A DNA stretch of 54,825 nucleotides from Candidatus Moduliflexus flocculans (GCA_000739515.1 DF820457.1:214065-268889); one strand, 5' to 3'; counted from the first letter of the stretch, positions 43,600 to 52,015 are shown. The notes: generated by a model not told the origin, from the sequence alone. Numbers and translations: made by a program.

Positions 43600-44625
43600 A
43601 TGGCAGAAACGATCAAAACGATTGCTGACATTGCAAAATTAGCGGGCGTTTCAAAATCAACGGTCTCGCGCGCGTTGAACGATAATCCATTGATTAACGA
43701 AGAAACGCGGGAACGCATTAAGGCGATTGCCCAGGAGCATCAATTCGAGGTGCATCAAGGGGCGCGATGCTTGAGCCTGAATCGCAGCAATACGATTGCG
43801 CTGATTATCCCGATCGCTCACAAGCCTGAAGAGCATTTGATTACTGATCCATTTTTCGTCGAACTGCTGCGCGGAATTATGTATGGCATCAGCGGACTTG
43901 AGTATGATTTACTGATCGTACAGCCGCGAAAACATAATCCGCAAGAAATTCAACGGTATATCGGCTCAAAACGAGCAGATGGCTTGATTATCCTCGGTTG
44001 TCATTGGTATATCAAGCAAATTTCCGCCTTGAATGAACAGCAGAATTTCCCGATGATTGTTTGGGGCGGGAGCCCGGGGCAAAACATCTGTTCAGTGGAT
44101 TGCGATAATGTGACCGGGGGACGATTAGCCGTTGGCCACTTACTGAAGCTTGGACGAAAACGGATTGCCTTTATCGGTGGCACGCCCGATGAGTCGGAAG
44201 TGATTGCCCGTTATCAGGGATATATTAAAGAATTACAGAACGCGGGGTTTGAGATTGACCCGAAATTAGTGGCGTATGGCGATTATACCAGTCGCACTGG
44301 GTATGAGCAGATGCAAAAATTGCTGCAACACGTTCCAGATATTGACGGCGTGTTTGCGTGCAGTGATTTGATGGCAATCGGCGTGATGGAAGCGTTGCGC
44401 GAACAGGGACGGCAGGTCCCGCGCGATGTCTCAGTCGTTGGGTTTGATGATATTCCACTTGCGGAGTATTGCAGCCCGCCGTTGACAACGGTTCGGCAGA
44501 ATATCGCGAAAGCCGGAGAAGTCTTGGTGCGAAATTTAGTGCAATATCTCACTGACGGAATCATCACGCGCACGATTCTGCCGGTGGAATTGGTCGTCAG
44601 GAAATCTTCAGCGGTCGAAGCGTAA
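43600..44625 (+). CDS. LacI-family transcriptional regulator
   Basis: 341 residues, standard layout. Residues 4-50 are the LacI helix-turn-helix and hinge: 'TIADIAKLAGVSKSTVSRALNDNPLINEETRERIKAIA'. The rest is a periplasmic-binding-protein-like effector domain ('TIALIIPIAHKPEEHLITDPFFVELLRGIMYGI', 'RIAFIGGTPDESEVIARYQGY', 'GVFACSDLMAIGVMEAL', 'VSVVGFDDIPLAEYCSPPLTTVRQ'). It surely recognises GCAACCGGTTGC, the canonical core of this family, found four times around it. A glucoside released or taken up by the neighbouring GH1/MFS genes is the likely inducer (inference). Confidence 0.95.
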   Translation: MAETIKTIADIAKLAGVSKSTVSRALNDNPLINEETRERIKAIAQEHQFEVHQGARCLSLNRSNTIALIIPIAHKPEEHLITDPFFVELLRGIMYGISGLEYDLLIVQPRKHNPQEIQRYIGSKRADGLIILGCHWYIKQISALNEQQNFPMIVWGGSPGQNICSVDCDNVTGGRLAVGHLLKLGRKRIAFIGGTPDESEVIARYQGYIKELQNAGFEIDPKLVAYGDYTSRTGYEQMQKLLQHVPDIDGVFACSDLMAIGVMEALREQGRQVPRDVSVVGFDDIPLAEYCSPPLTTVRQNIAKAGEVLVRNLVQYLTDGIITRTILPVELVVRKSSAVEA

Positions 44626-44648
44626 CGAAATTTTTTAAAATATTAAAG

Positions 44649-44679
44649 TTGCAACCGGTTGCCGGATATGTGTTATACT
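44649..44679 (+). promoter_or_regulatory. Promoter and LacI-type operator for the GH1 gene
   Basis: The operator GCAACCGGTTGC (44651-44662) overlaps a weak -35 (TTGCAA, 44649-44654). The -10 is TATACT (44674-44679), 19 bases on. Binding would block transcription of the beta-glycosidase. Confidence 0.72.
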
Positions 44680-44696
44680 TTACCATAGAGCAGGCC

Positions 44697-44752
44697 ACAA
44701 CAGCGAATAGGAGAAAGAACCGAATTCGGTTCTTTCTCCTATTCGCTGTTGT
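44697..44752. repeat. 56-base perfect palindrome in the GH1 leader
   Basis: The sequence from 44697 to 44752 equals its own reverse complement, with no loop and centre GAATTC at 44722-44727. It lies between the predicted transcription start (~44686) and the GH1 start codon at 44770. Transcribed RNA would fold into a ~26-bp hairpin ending 17 bases before the ATG. No second copy is seen in the window. Confidence 0.95.
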
Positions 44753-44769
44753 TACGTTCAAAAAAAATT

Positions 44770-46134
44770 ATGAATTTTCCAGAAAATTTTGTGTGGGGCG
44801 TGGCAGCGGCGGCGTATCAAATCGAAGGGGCGGCGTATGACGAGGGGAAAGGACTGTCGGTTTGGGATATGTTTTGCCGGAAGCCGGGCGCAGTCTGGAA
44901 TGGACATACCGGCGATGTCGCCTGCGATCATTATCATCGCTATCAAGAGGATGTGGCGTTGATGAAAGAACTCGGTTTGCCAGCGTACAGATTATCCGTT
45001 TCCTGGCCGCGCGTCCTGCCGCAAGGCGTCGGGGCGGTGAATGAGAAGGGGCTTGATTTTTACGACCGGCTGATTGATGAACTATTAGCGGCGAATATTA
45101 CGCCATACGTCACGTTGTTTCACTGGGATTATCCGCTTGAGTTGTTTCGCCGGGGCGGCTGGCTGAATCCCGACAGCCCGGAATGGTTCGCCGATTATAC
45201 GCGCCTGATGGTGGAACGCCTGTCGGATCGTGTCCGCCACTGGATGACCTACAACGAACCGCGCGTCTTTGTCGGATTAGGGCATGAAATCGGGCGTCAT
45301 GCGCCGGGCTTACAGTTCGGCCTGCCCGATGTGCTGCAAATGTGCCATCATGTCATGTTGTCGCACGGCAGGGGCGTGCAGACGATTCGCGCCTATTCCA
45401 AAACGCCAAGCCAGGTCGGCTGCGTCGTGACAACCGGCTTTCAGCAGATGCCAGCCACGAATCGCCCGGAAGACATTGAGGCGGCGCGGGAAGCGATGTT
45501 TTCCATCTCGACGCCGAATTGTTTTCATACGGCCCTTTGGCTTGATCCGATTCTGCTCGGACGTTATCCCGACACCGCATACAGCACGTATGGTGACGCC
45601 ATGCCGGTCATCCACGACGGCGATTTGGCGACGATGCACCAGCCGCTCGATTTTATCGGCTTGAATATCTATTTCGGCGAACAGTACGCCGCTGGCAGCG
45701 ATGGCCGTCCTGAAAAAGTCCCATTCCCGGCAGGGCATCCGCAAACCGCGTTCCGCTGGTTCGTGACGCCGGAAGCGCTCTACTGGGGACCGAAATTTGT
45801 CTATGAACGCTACGGCGTGCCGGTGATGATTACGGAAAACGGTCTGTCGAATCTCGATTGGGTTTCGACTGACGGCAAGGTGCATGATCCGCAGCGGATT
45901 GATTTTCTGCGCCGTTATCTGATCGAATTGCGTCGGGCGTGCGCCGATGGCGTGGATGTGCGCGGCTATTTTCAGTGGTCTATTCTCGACAATTTCGAAT
46001 GGGCTGAAGGCTATAAAGAACGCTTCGGGTTAGTGCATGTTGATTATCAAACCCAGAAACGGACGCCGAAAGATTCGGCGTTCTGGTATAAAAGTATTAT
46101 TGCGTCGAACGGACGCGCGCTTGATGAAATATAA
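44770..46134 (+). CDS. Glycoside hydrolase family 1 beta-glycosidase
   Basis: 454 residues. The start ATG 44770 matches the family N-terminus 'FPENFVWGVAAAAYQIEGA'. Acid/base Glu163 is in 'TYNEP' and the nucleophile Glu356 in 'ITENG'; 'RLSVSWPRVLP' and 'GYFQWSILDNFEWAEGY' are other hallmarks. No signal peptide, so it is a cytoplasmic retaining beta-glucosidase or related enzyme acting on imported beta-glucosides. No Shine-Dalgarno lies before the ATG; instead the leader holds a 56-base palindrome. Under LacI-type control. The MFS gene downstream may supply its substrate. Confidence 0.96.
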   Translation: MNFPENFVWGVAAAAYQIEGAAYDEGKGLSVWDMFCRKPGAVWNGHTGDVACDHYHRYQEDVALMKELGLPAYRLSVSWPRVLPQGVGAVNEKGLDFYDRLIDELLAANITPYVTLFHWDYPLELFRRGGWLNPDSPEWFADYTRLMVERLSDRVRHWMTYNEPRVFVGLGHEIGRHAPGLQFGLPDVLQMCHHVMLSHGRGVQTIRAYSKTPSQVGCVVTTGFQQMPATNRPEDIEAAREAMFSISTPNCFHTALWLDPILLGRYPDTAYSTYGDAMPVIHDGDLATMHQPLDFIGLNIYFGEQYAAGSDGRPEKVPFPAGHPQTAFRWFVTPEALYWGPKFVYERYGVPVMITENGLSNLDWVSTDGKVHDPQRIDFLRRYLIELRRACADGVDVRGYFQWSILDNFEWAEGYKERFGLVHVDYQTQKRTPKDSAFWYKSIIASNGRALDEI

Positions 46135-46216
46135 ATACTGCCCACCCTGCCTCAGATATAGGCTGTTAATACCAATTCTCTGAATAAATGTACCATTTGC
46201 CCGTCCTCCTTATCGA

Positions 46217-46247
46217 AACCTCACAGGTCTTGAAGACCTGTGAGGTT
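46217..46247. repeat. CTCACAGGTCTT palindrome, copy 2
   Basis: AACCTCACAGGTCTT-G-AAGACCTGTGAGGTT, 15-bp perfect stem, between the GH1 and MFS genes. It may reduce downstream expression by partial termination. Confidence 0.8.
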
Positions 46248-46323
46248 GTTGGAAATGGTGTCTGTCAATCAAGAATTAGTATACGTTCTGGGGGCGGGAG
46301 TGGGGTGGAAAAAAGGAAAAAAT

Positions 46324-47547
46324 ATGTCTCGATTATTCAGGTCTCTTTCCCCGCTGGCAAAGGGATCGTGGTATTATTTGGGGTTTTATGGCGTGTACGG
46401 CATGTTTTTGCCGTTTATCAATTTGTATTTTCGCGAAGAATTAGGGTTTTCCGGCAGGCAGATCGGCATCTTCGCGATGTTTTCGCCAATTACGGCGTTG
46501 ACAGTCGCTATTCCTATGGCAGCGCTGGCGGACCGCCGACATTTGAGAATTCCGATTTTGATGGGGTCGCTTCTATGCGGAAGCATGATGATTTTCTGCA
46601 TGAATTTTCCGCATTCGTTTGCGGCCTTAGCGCCGATCTGGCTTATTTATACGGTTTTTACAAGTGTTGCCAGTCCGATTGCCGATAGTCTTGTCGCTCG
46701 CATGTCGCAGCGCCATCAATTGAATTTCGGCAGTATGCGGCTCTGGGGGTCTGCCAGTTTTGCGACGAGCGCAATCGTCGGAGGATTGCTCTGGCAGCGG
46801 TTTGGATTTCGCGCGATGTTTATCGCCGCTGCTGTTGGGTTTGTCTGCACGGTCTTTTTTGCGAGAAAATTAGAGGATGTTTCGAAAGAGGAGGAGCGTC
46901 AGGTCAAAGTCCCGGCGCGAATGGCGTTGCAGGATAAAGGGTTAGTGATTTTAATTGTCACCTCGTTTTTCCTTGGCATTGCCACCAATTCCTCAATCGT
47001 GTATGACGGCATTTACATGGACACGCTGGGCGGTGGCGGCTTTTTTGTGGGGTTGATGTTTTTTCTGGCAGCGTTCAGCGAATTGCCGATGATGTATCTG
47101 CGCGGGCACATTGTCAAGCGTTTAGGCACGCCCTATACGCTGCTCTGCGCGTTTGGATTTTTTCTGATGGCGTTCGGTTTTTATGCGACAGCCCGGCATC
47201 CAGGAATGCTTCTCATTGCCGCCGTATTCAAAGGGTTGGGCTTCGGTCTCTTTTTCTCAAGCGCTGTGCAATTTATCACCGAGCGCGTGCCGCATCAGAT
47301 CGCTTCGACCGCGCAGTCGGTCTTTACCGCCACGATGTACGGCCTTGCGCCGCTGTTAGCTGCGCCGTTCGCCGGTGAACTCTATGATCGTTTCGGCGTT
47401 ACAACGATTTTTCTGATGGCAAGCGTGGCTGTGTTTATGGCAGCGGCGATTCTGTTCAGCGCGATCATGAGCGGCATGTTTAAACAGGGCATTCCTCGAT
47501 ATTCCGCTGAACCGCGTCGGAGACGTGAAGTGCCTTCGTCAGTGTGA
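46324..47547 (+). CDS. MFS transporter (HcaT/PPP-like)
   Basis: 407 residues from ATG 46324 (AAGGAAA upstream); the longer frame from 46240 begins inside a repeat. About 12 membrane helices. 'GFYGVYGMFLPFINLYFREELGFSGRQIGIF' and 'RLWGSASFATSAIVGGLLWQRFG' are typical of the MFS_1-like branch containing phenylpropionate and some sugar/nucleoside proton symporters. 'LADRRHLR' stands for the cytoplasmic loop motif A. Likely substrate, given GH1 and LacI neighbours, is a glycoside or its aglycone; that is inference. Confidence 0.88.
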   Translation: MSRLFRSLSPLAKGSWYYLGFYGVYGMFLPFINLYFREELGFSGRQIGIFAMFSPITALTVAIPMAALADRRHLRIPILMGSLLCGSMMIFCMNFPHSFAALAPIWLIYTVFTSVASPIADSLVARMSQRHQLNFGSMRLWGSASFATSAIVGGLLWQRFGFRAMFIAAAVGFVCTVFFARKLEDVSKEEERQVKVPARMALQDKGLVILIVTSFFLGIATNSSIVYDGIYMDTLGGGGFFVGLMFFLAAFSELPMMYLRGHIVKRLGTPYTLLCAFGFFLMAFGFYATARHPGMLLIAAVFKGLGFGLFFSSAVQFITERVPHQIASTAQSVFTATMYGLAPLLAAPFAGELYDRFGVTTIFLMASVAVFMAAAILFSAIMSGMFKQGIPRYSAEPRRRREVPSSV

Positions 47548-47607
47548 TCTGTACCCTTGTCGGTCAACCCCCTTAAGAGGGCAGAGCAGTGAAGTTGTCG
47601 TAAACGT

Positions 47608-47688
47608 GTTATTGCGCGGAGCGTCAGCGACAAAGCAATCTCGTCGAATTCAGGGATTGCTTCGTCGCTGACGCTCGCTCGCAATGAC
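47608..47688. repeat. 'ATTGCGCGGAGCGTCAGCGA' palindrome, copy 1
   Basis: GTTATTGCGCGGAGCGTCAG... (from 47608) and the inverted GATTGCTTCGTCGCTGACGC... ending GCAATGAC (47688). A near-identical copy is at 51267-51345. Its end provides the ATG at 47684 that could be mistaken for the start of the next gene. Confidence 0.85.
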
Positions 47689-47725
47689 GGGCCTTTACAG
47701 CCATGCTGATAGGGTTCGCAATGAA

Positions 47726-48670
47726 ATGATTCACGCAGGATGTTTTTTGAATGCGCCAACTGTCGAGACGATTGCGCGGACGGCGGAAATGGGCATGAAT
47801 GCCATTGTCACGAACCGCGAACGGCTCGATCTCGCCTTACTCCCTCATATCAAGCAATGCGGCTTGCAGCTTGTTCTTGAGGTCAGTTGTTTTTTCGAGG
47901 ATCGCATCTGGGATAAATTCCCCGGATCGCGGCCTGTTGATCGTAACGGCGTCGCGATGGAGCAAATTCGCTGGTACACTGGCGCGTGTCCGAATCACGC
48001 CGGGTTGCGGGAAACGCGCCTTCAGCAGATCGCTGCGCTGCTTGAGGAATTCGAATTCGATGGCCTCTGGCTCGATTTTCTCCGTTATCCCTGTCACTGG
48101 GAGCAGGTGAGAAATGCCAATATCACAGAATATTGCTTTTGCTCGTCGTGTCAGGAACAATTCCGACAGGATGGCGGAAGCGAGTTGTCTGGAATGTTGT
48201 GGCAAGAATGGAAATCGCGCCGGATTACCGCATTCGCGCAGGATGCGCATCGTATCATCAGCCTGAGCCGCCAGCCGGACATGCTGCTTGGCATGTTTTC
48301 CGTCCCCTGGCGCATCAGCGATTTTGACGGCGCGATGCCGCGGATTATCGGGCAGGATGTGGAGGGGTTGGCGGTGTTTGTGGATATGTTTACGCCGATG
48401 ACCTACCACTGGCTGACCGGACAGCCCGCCGCCTGGATTCATGAGATTGCGCGAGACGCCGCACAGGTTGCGAATAAGCTGGTTTGTCCGGCGATTCAGA
48501 CCATGAATGAGCCGGACGCGCTCTCGGCAACAGAATTCGAACAGGCGCTTGAGTTTGCGCTTCAGCCGCCGTCAAGCGGCGTCATGATTTTTCATGTGGA
48601 TGATCTGCTGCAACAGCCGGAGAAATGCGACATTGTCAAAAAGCGGTTTGGCGAGAAAGTAATCATTTAG
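47726..48670 (+). CDS. TIM-barrel glycosidase-like protein
   Basis: 314 residues from ATG 47726; ATG 47684 lies in a repeat and the extra residues look unnatural. 'FEFDGLWLDFLRYPCHWE' is the pattern of GHL/DUF4015-type putative glycoside hydrolases, with Asp candidates in strand 4; 'DLLLGMFSVPW'-like and 'FTPMTYHW' strands follow, and 'VMIFHVDDLLQQPEK' closes the barrel. A pair 'CFCSSCQEQF' could bind a metal. No signal peptide. Fifth gene after the operators, so likely part of glycan use. The stop codon overlaps the left end of a 299-bp element. Confidence 0.72.
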   Translation: MIHAGCFLNAPTVETIARTAEMGMNAIVTNRERLDLALLPHIKQCGLQLVLEVSCFFEDRIWDKFPGSRPVDRNGVAMEQIRWYTGACPNHAGLRETRLQQIAALLEEFEFDGLWLDFLRYPCHWEQVRNANITEYCFCSSCQEQFRQDGGSELSGMLWQEWKSRRITAFAQDAHRIISLSRQPDMLLGMFSVPWRISDFDGAMPRIIGQDVEGLAVFVDMFTPMTYHWLTGQPAAWIHEIARDAAQVANKLVCPAIQTMNEPDALSATEFEQALEFALQPPSSGVMIFHVDDLLQQPEKCDIVKKRFGEKVII

Positions 48671-48967
48671 GAGTGCCAACGCTTGCTTTGGCATCGCGGC
48701 GAAGCCGCGTCGAGTCTGCTAATATGCAAAACGAAATGCTTCATGGTTCGACTCCGCTCACCATGACCGGTCACGCTGAGCGAAGTCGAAGCGTGTTGAG
48801 GTCACATCTGATATAGTTTTGCTATATAGCCATCCTCAATGAGTGGTGAGTTCGTTCCCTTCGACACGCTCAGGGGAGGAAGCGCGCTGAGCGAAGTCGA
48901 AGCGTAGCAACTGATTGTAGAGTGCTATCGCTCTGCTAAAAGGCCAAAGCAAGCGTTGGCACTCCTG
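48669..48967. mobile_element. 299-bp element with 24-bp perfect terminal inverted repeats
   Basis: The ends 48669-48692 and 48944-48967 (beginning AGGAGTGCCAACGCTTGCTT) are perfect reverse complements. There is no ORF. Inside are several smaller palindromes: GCGGCGAAGCCGC, a GCTCACCATGACCGGTCACG... / CGCTGAGCGAAGTCGAAGCG type repeat, and a left end like the TA-inserting MITE (TAGCCATCCTCAATGAG, 48827). No target duplication is seen. It probably is a composite MITE. Confidence 0.7.
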
Positions 48968-49168
48968 GATCGTCGCAGAGATAACGTGTTACAATTGTAC
49001 GCCGAAACTGCGTTTCGGCGAGGACGAAACACCAGTTTCGCCCTACAATATTATTTCTGAGGCGATCCCTGAAAACTAAATAGTTGCGAAAAAGATTGAC
49101 ACGCAGAGGACCCGCCAAAAAATGACGAGATGACACTTTGCAAGCGGGATTTTCTGGAGGATATTTCT
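48968..49168. other. Intergenic, GTTTCG-rich palindromes
   Basis: Contains CGCCGAAACTGCGTTTCGGCG and CGAAACACCAGTTTCG (49002-49045), related to the palindrome at 17232. AGATTGACACG at 49094 could hold a -35, but no -10 is convincing. Confidence 0.45.
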
Positions 49169-49687
49169 ATGAGAAACGCATTAAGTCTGTTAAGCATCAT
49201 TGCTGTGTTATTGTTTGCAGGCATAGCAGTGGCTGAAGATACCGATTTTTATTTCGAAGACGAAGAAGGCCCGGTGTTTTATATCACGCTGCCGGATACA
49301 TGGAGTGGCGAATGGCAGGAAACGGAAGAATTGACGGCTCTTCACGCTGTGCCGAAAGATGAATCGCTGTATATTTCCATCCTCGCCGCGGCGAACGCGA
49401 CCCCGGAAAACATCGGTAATGTCGCCGATCAGATCGTTTCCGAGTTAGTGACTGATTACAATTTCGAGAAGTGGGAAGAAAGAGCGATTAATGGCATTCC
49501 GTTGTATGTCTCTGAATCTGCCGCGAAAATCAAAGATGACGGAGAAGAAACCGAAATTATGGTGGCATATTTTACGCCGAAAAAAGGTCAAACCTATATT
49601 TTATACGCCATCGGCGCGAAAGAAGATCAGAATGCTCACGAGAAAGAGATCAACGCTATTTTCGGATCTCTTCGTACCAAAGAATAA
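49169..49687 (+). CDS. Secreted protein of unknown function
   Basis: 172 residues from ATG 49169, with GGAGG 8 bases upstream. Residues 1-22 are a signal peptide ending 'AGIAVAE'. The mature part ('FYITLPDTWSGEWQETEELTALHAVPKDESLYISILAA') resembles PsbP/DUF1795-like single-domain proteins, with 'QTYILYAIGAKEDQNAHEKEINAIFGSLR' at the end. Acidic. Probably periplasmic. Function unknown. Confidence 0.8.
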   Translation: MRNALSLLSIIAVLLFAGIAVAEDTDFYFEDEEGPVFYITLPDTWSGEWQETEELTALHAVPKDESLYISILAAANATPENIGNVADQIVSELVTDYNFEKWEERAINGIPLYVSESAAKIKDDGEETEIMVAYFTPKKGQTYILYAIGAKEDQNAHEKEINAIFGSLRTKE

Positions 49688-49790
49688 GTTTGCGAATACT
49701 ACTAATCTAATTTACTAACCTCCCTCTTGCAAAGTGTTCGCATGTTCATGCAAGAGCGCATCAAACAAAGGAACGTAATTATTCAGAAAC

Positions 49791-49873
49791 CACCACGAAA
49801 GATACCAAAAAACAGAACACTGATAAGACTGATCATAGGGCATCAGTGTTCTATTTTTTATGCCTTTCGTGGT
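49791..49873. repeat. 'CACGAAA' repeat, copy 4, with nested hairpin
   Basis: ACCACGAAAGATACC (49791) and CTTTCGTGGTAAA (49864) are diverged arms of the family at 2925. Between them AGAACACTGAT (49814) and ATCAGTGTTCT (49842) form a perfect 11-bp inner hairpin like that at 21784-21890. Confidence 0.7.
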
Positions 49874-49897
49874 AAATAATTACAAAGAAAACAATCG

Positions 49898-51235
49898 ATG
49901 AGTTACAAAATTGTCTTAATCGGCGCGGGAAGCGCGACATTCGGGTATGCCGTGTTAGGCGATATTTTTAAAAGCACGGTGCTGCCAGGCGCAGAAATCG
50001 TGCTGCACGATATTCACGCAGAAAAATTGCGCGGCGTGGAAGCAGTTGTGCGGCAGTATCTTGAACAACGTAACCTGCCTTATACGCTTTCCGCCACAAC
50101 TTCTCGCGAGAACGCCTTACAACAGGCGAATTTCTGCATTATTTCCATCGAAGTCGGCAATCGCTTCGAACTCTGGGAACAAGATTGGCGCATCCCGCAG
50201 CAATTCGGCAATAAGCAAGTCTATGGCGAAAACGGCGGACCCGGCGGCCTGTTCCATTCGCTGCGCATCATTCCGCCGATTCTCGACATCTGCGCCGACA
50301 TCGAGCGCATCTGCCCGCAAGCGCATGTCTTTAACCTGAGCAACCCGATGAGCCGAATTTGCCTCGCCGTGAAACGCAAATTCCCGAACTTGTCGTTTAC
50401 CGGCTTATGCCACGAAATCGCCACGCTGCCGGATATTTTGTCCAATTCTCTCGGTGTGCCGTTCGACGCGCTTGAGACCAAATCGGGCGGCTTGAATCAT
50501 TTTACGATTCTGCTGGAAGCGAAATATAAAGCGACCGGCAAAGACGCCTATCCTGACATTCGCCAGAAAGTCCCGGCATATCTCGAAACGCTGCCGGAAC
50601 TCAGCGATTTGCTGCGGGAGCAGAGACGCCAGACGCAGGAAAAAGCCACATTCAAAGGCCATCGCTGGGCAGACCGCCGCTTAATTCGAGAGGTGCTGAA
50701 TACGTTCGGCTACTTGCCGATTACCACCGACAGCCATTTCGGCGAATATATTCAGTGGGCGCAAAGCGTGGTTGACCACAAAGGGATTCTTGATTTTTAT
50801 AATTGGTATAAAGAGTGGTCATTCACGCATGCCCCGGAAATCAGGCCGGAAGGGACGGACGGCCATGAGCGCGTCATTCCGATTATCGAAGGCATTATCA
50901 CTGATTCGCATCATGAAGAATTGGCCGTCAATGTGCTGAATGACGGGCTGATTGACAACCTGCCGCGGGATATTGTGATCGAAGGCCCGGCGATGATTGA
51001 TAAAGATGGCGTGCATGGCATTCCGCTTGGCATGTTCCCGAAAGGGATTGCGGGCTTGCTGAATAATCAGGCCGCCGCGCACGACTTGACGGCGGAAGCC
51101 GCGCTACAAGGTTCGCGGGCGCTTGCGCTGCAAGCGCTGCTCGTTGACCCGGTCGTGGATCATTTCGCCGCCGCCGAACAGATGCTCAACCTGATTATCG
51201 AAATGCAGCAGCGGTATTTGGGATATTTGAAATAA
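49898..51235 (+). CDS. Glycoside hydrolase family 4 alpha-glycosidase
   Basis: 445 residues. GH4 enzymes cleave glycosides by a redox-elimination route needing NAD+ and Mn2+. 'KIVLIGAGSATFGYAVLGDI' is the Rossmann NAD site, 'GENGGPGG' the active-site loop, 'NPMS' and Cys171-His172 in 'GLCHE' the metal ligands, and 'LNHF' follows. The absence of a phospho-specific sequence I can name leaves alpha-galactosidase, alpha-glucosidase or alpha-glucuronidase all possible. No Shine-Dalgarno; the start follows a repeat by 25 bases. Confidence 0.93.
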   Translation: MSYKIVLIGAGSATFGYAVLGDIFKSTVLPGAEIVLHDIHAEKLRGVEAVVRQYLEQRNLPYTLSATTSRENALQQANFCIISIEVGNRFELWEQDWRIPQQFGNKQVYGENGGPGGLFHSLRIIPPILDICADIERICPQAHVFNLSNPMSRICLAVKRKFPNLSFTGLCHEIATLPDILSNSLGVPFDALETKSGGLNHFTILLEAKYKATGKDAYPDIRQKVPAYLETLPELSDLLREQRRQTQEKATFKGHRWADRRLIREVLNTFGYLPITTDSHFGEYIQWAQSVVDHKGILDFYNWYKEWSFTHAPEIRPEGTDGHERVIPIIEGIITDSHHEELAVNVLNDGLIDNLPRDIVIEGPAMIDKDGVHGIPLGMFPKGIAGLLNNQAAAHDLTAEAALQGSRALALQALLVDPVVDHFAAAEQMLNLIIEMQQRYLGYLK

Positions 51236-51266
51236 TTCCCTCCCCTTTTACACGCATTCTGACGAT

Positions 51267-51345
51267 GTCATTGCGCGGAGCGTCAGCGACAACGCAATCT
51301 TTGCCTCGCGAGATTGCTTCGTCGCTGGCGCTCGCTCGCAATGAC
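51267..51345. repeat. 'ATTGCGCGGAGCGTCAGCGA' palindrome, copy 2
   Basis: GTCATTGCGCGGAGCGTCAG... and ...GCTCGCTCGCAATGAC are inverted arms, nearly the same as 47608-47688. The general form (CATTGCGAGGAGC...) is known from several unrelated bacterial genomes. Confidence 0.85.
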
Positions 51346-51357
51346 ACGTTTTGCGAG

Positions 51358-51426
51358 AACGACAAGGATGCGTGTAAGAAGGGATGATGAACACGAGCAT
51401 CTTTTCTTACACGCATCCTTGTCGTT
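51358..51426. repeat. 23-bp perfect inverted repeat
   Basis: Arms 51358-51380 and 51404-51426 (starting AACGACAAGGATGCGTGTAA) are perfect reverse complements. One arm alone is present at 42011-42033. It ends 12 bases before the next start codon. Confidence 0.85.
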
Positions 51427-51437
51427 TACCCGATAGA

Positions 51438-52001
51438 ATGGAACGTCAAACCGTCTATTTCGAAGAAGTCGGCAAAGAAAATACGGCGAAAACGCTGATG
51501 CTGGTGCAGGCGCGTTTGCAGGAGACATTCATTCAAAAGATCGTGCTGGCTTCGACCACAGGCGACACCGCAAAAAAGGCGCTGGACATGTTTCCCGCGC
51601 CAAAGACACAACTGGTCGTCGTGCCGCATCAATTTGATTTCAGCAGCAAAGCCAATCGGTTTCCCGCCGAATTGGTGGCGAGCCTCAGAGCGGCGGGGCA
51701 TGACGTGCATTTTGGCACGATGCTCTTCCATACCGAAAATTTGTATCAGTCGCAAATTCCCGTGTTAATGGCCGATTTGCTGCGCTGTTTCAGCCAGGGC
51801 GTGAAAGTCTGCGTGGAAATCGTCTTGATGGCAGCCGACGCCGGACTGCTGACGCCGGGCGAAAAAGTGATCGCGGTCGCCGGCACCGGATTAGGCGCGG
51901 ATACGGCGCTTGTGATGCAGGCGGCGTCATCGCAGCACCTCAAACATCTGCGCATTCTTGAAATGATCTGTAAGCCGCTTAACGAAATCGTTAAGTCGTA
52001 A
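51438..52001 (+). CDS. Stand-alone pyruvate kinase C-terminal-like domain protein
   Basis: 187 residues from ATG 51438 (the longer frame from 51384 reads through a palindrome). 'NTAKTLMLVQARLQETFIQKIVLASTTGDTAKKALDMF' matches the alpha/beta C-terminal domain of pyruvate kinase without its catalytic barrel; 'GEKVIAVAGTGLGADTALVMQA' is also typical. In pyruvate kinase this domain binds allosteric effectors. Stand-alone versions exist in archaea and bacteria; function unknown. It follows the GH4 gene on the same strand. Confidence 0.8.
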   Translation: MERQTVYFEEVGKENTAKTLMLVQARLQETFIQKIVLASTTGDTAKKALDMFPAPKTQLVVVPHQFDFSSKANRFPAELVASLRAAGHDVHFGTMLFHTENLYQSQIPVLMADLLRCFSQGVKVCVEIVLMAADAGLLTPGEKVIAVAGTGLGADTALVMQAASSQHLKHLRILEMICKPLNEIVKS

Positions 52002-52015
52002 CAAGGTTCGAATAA

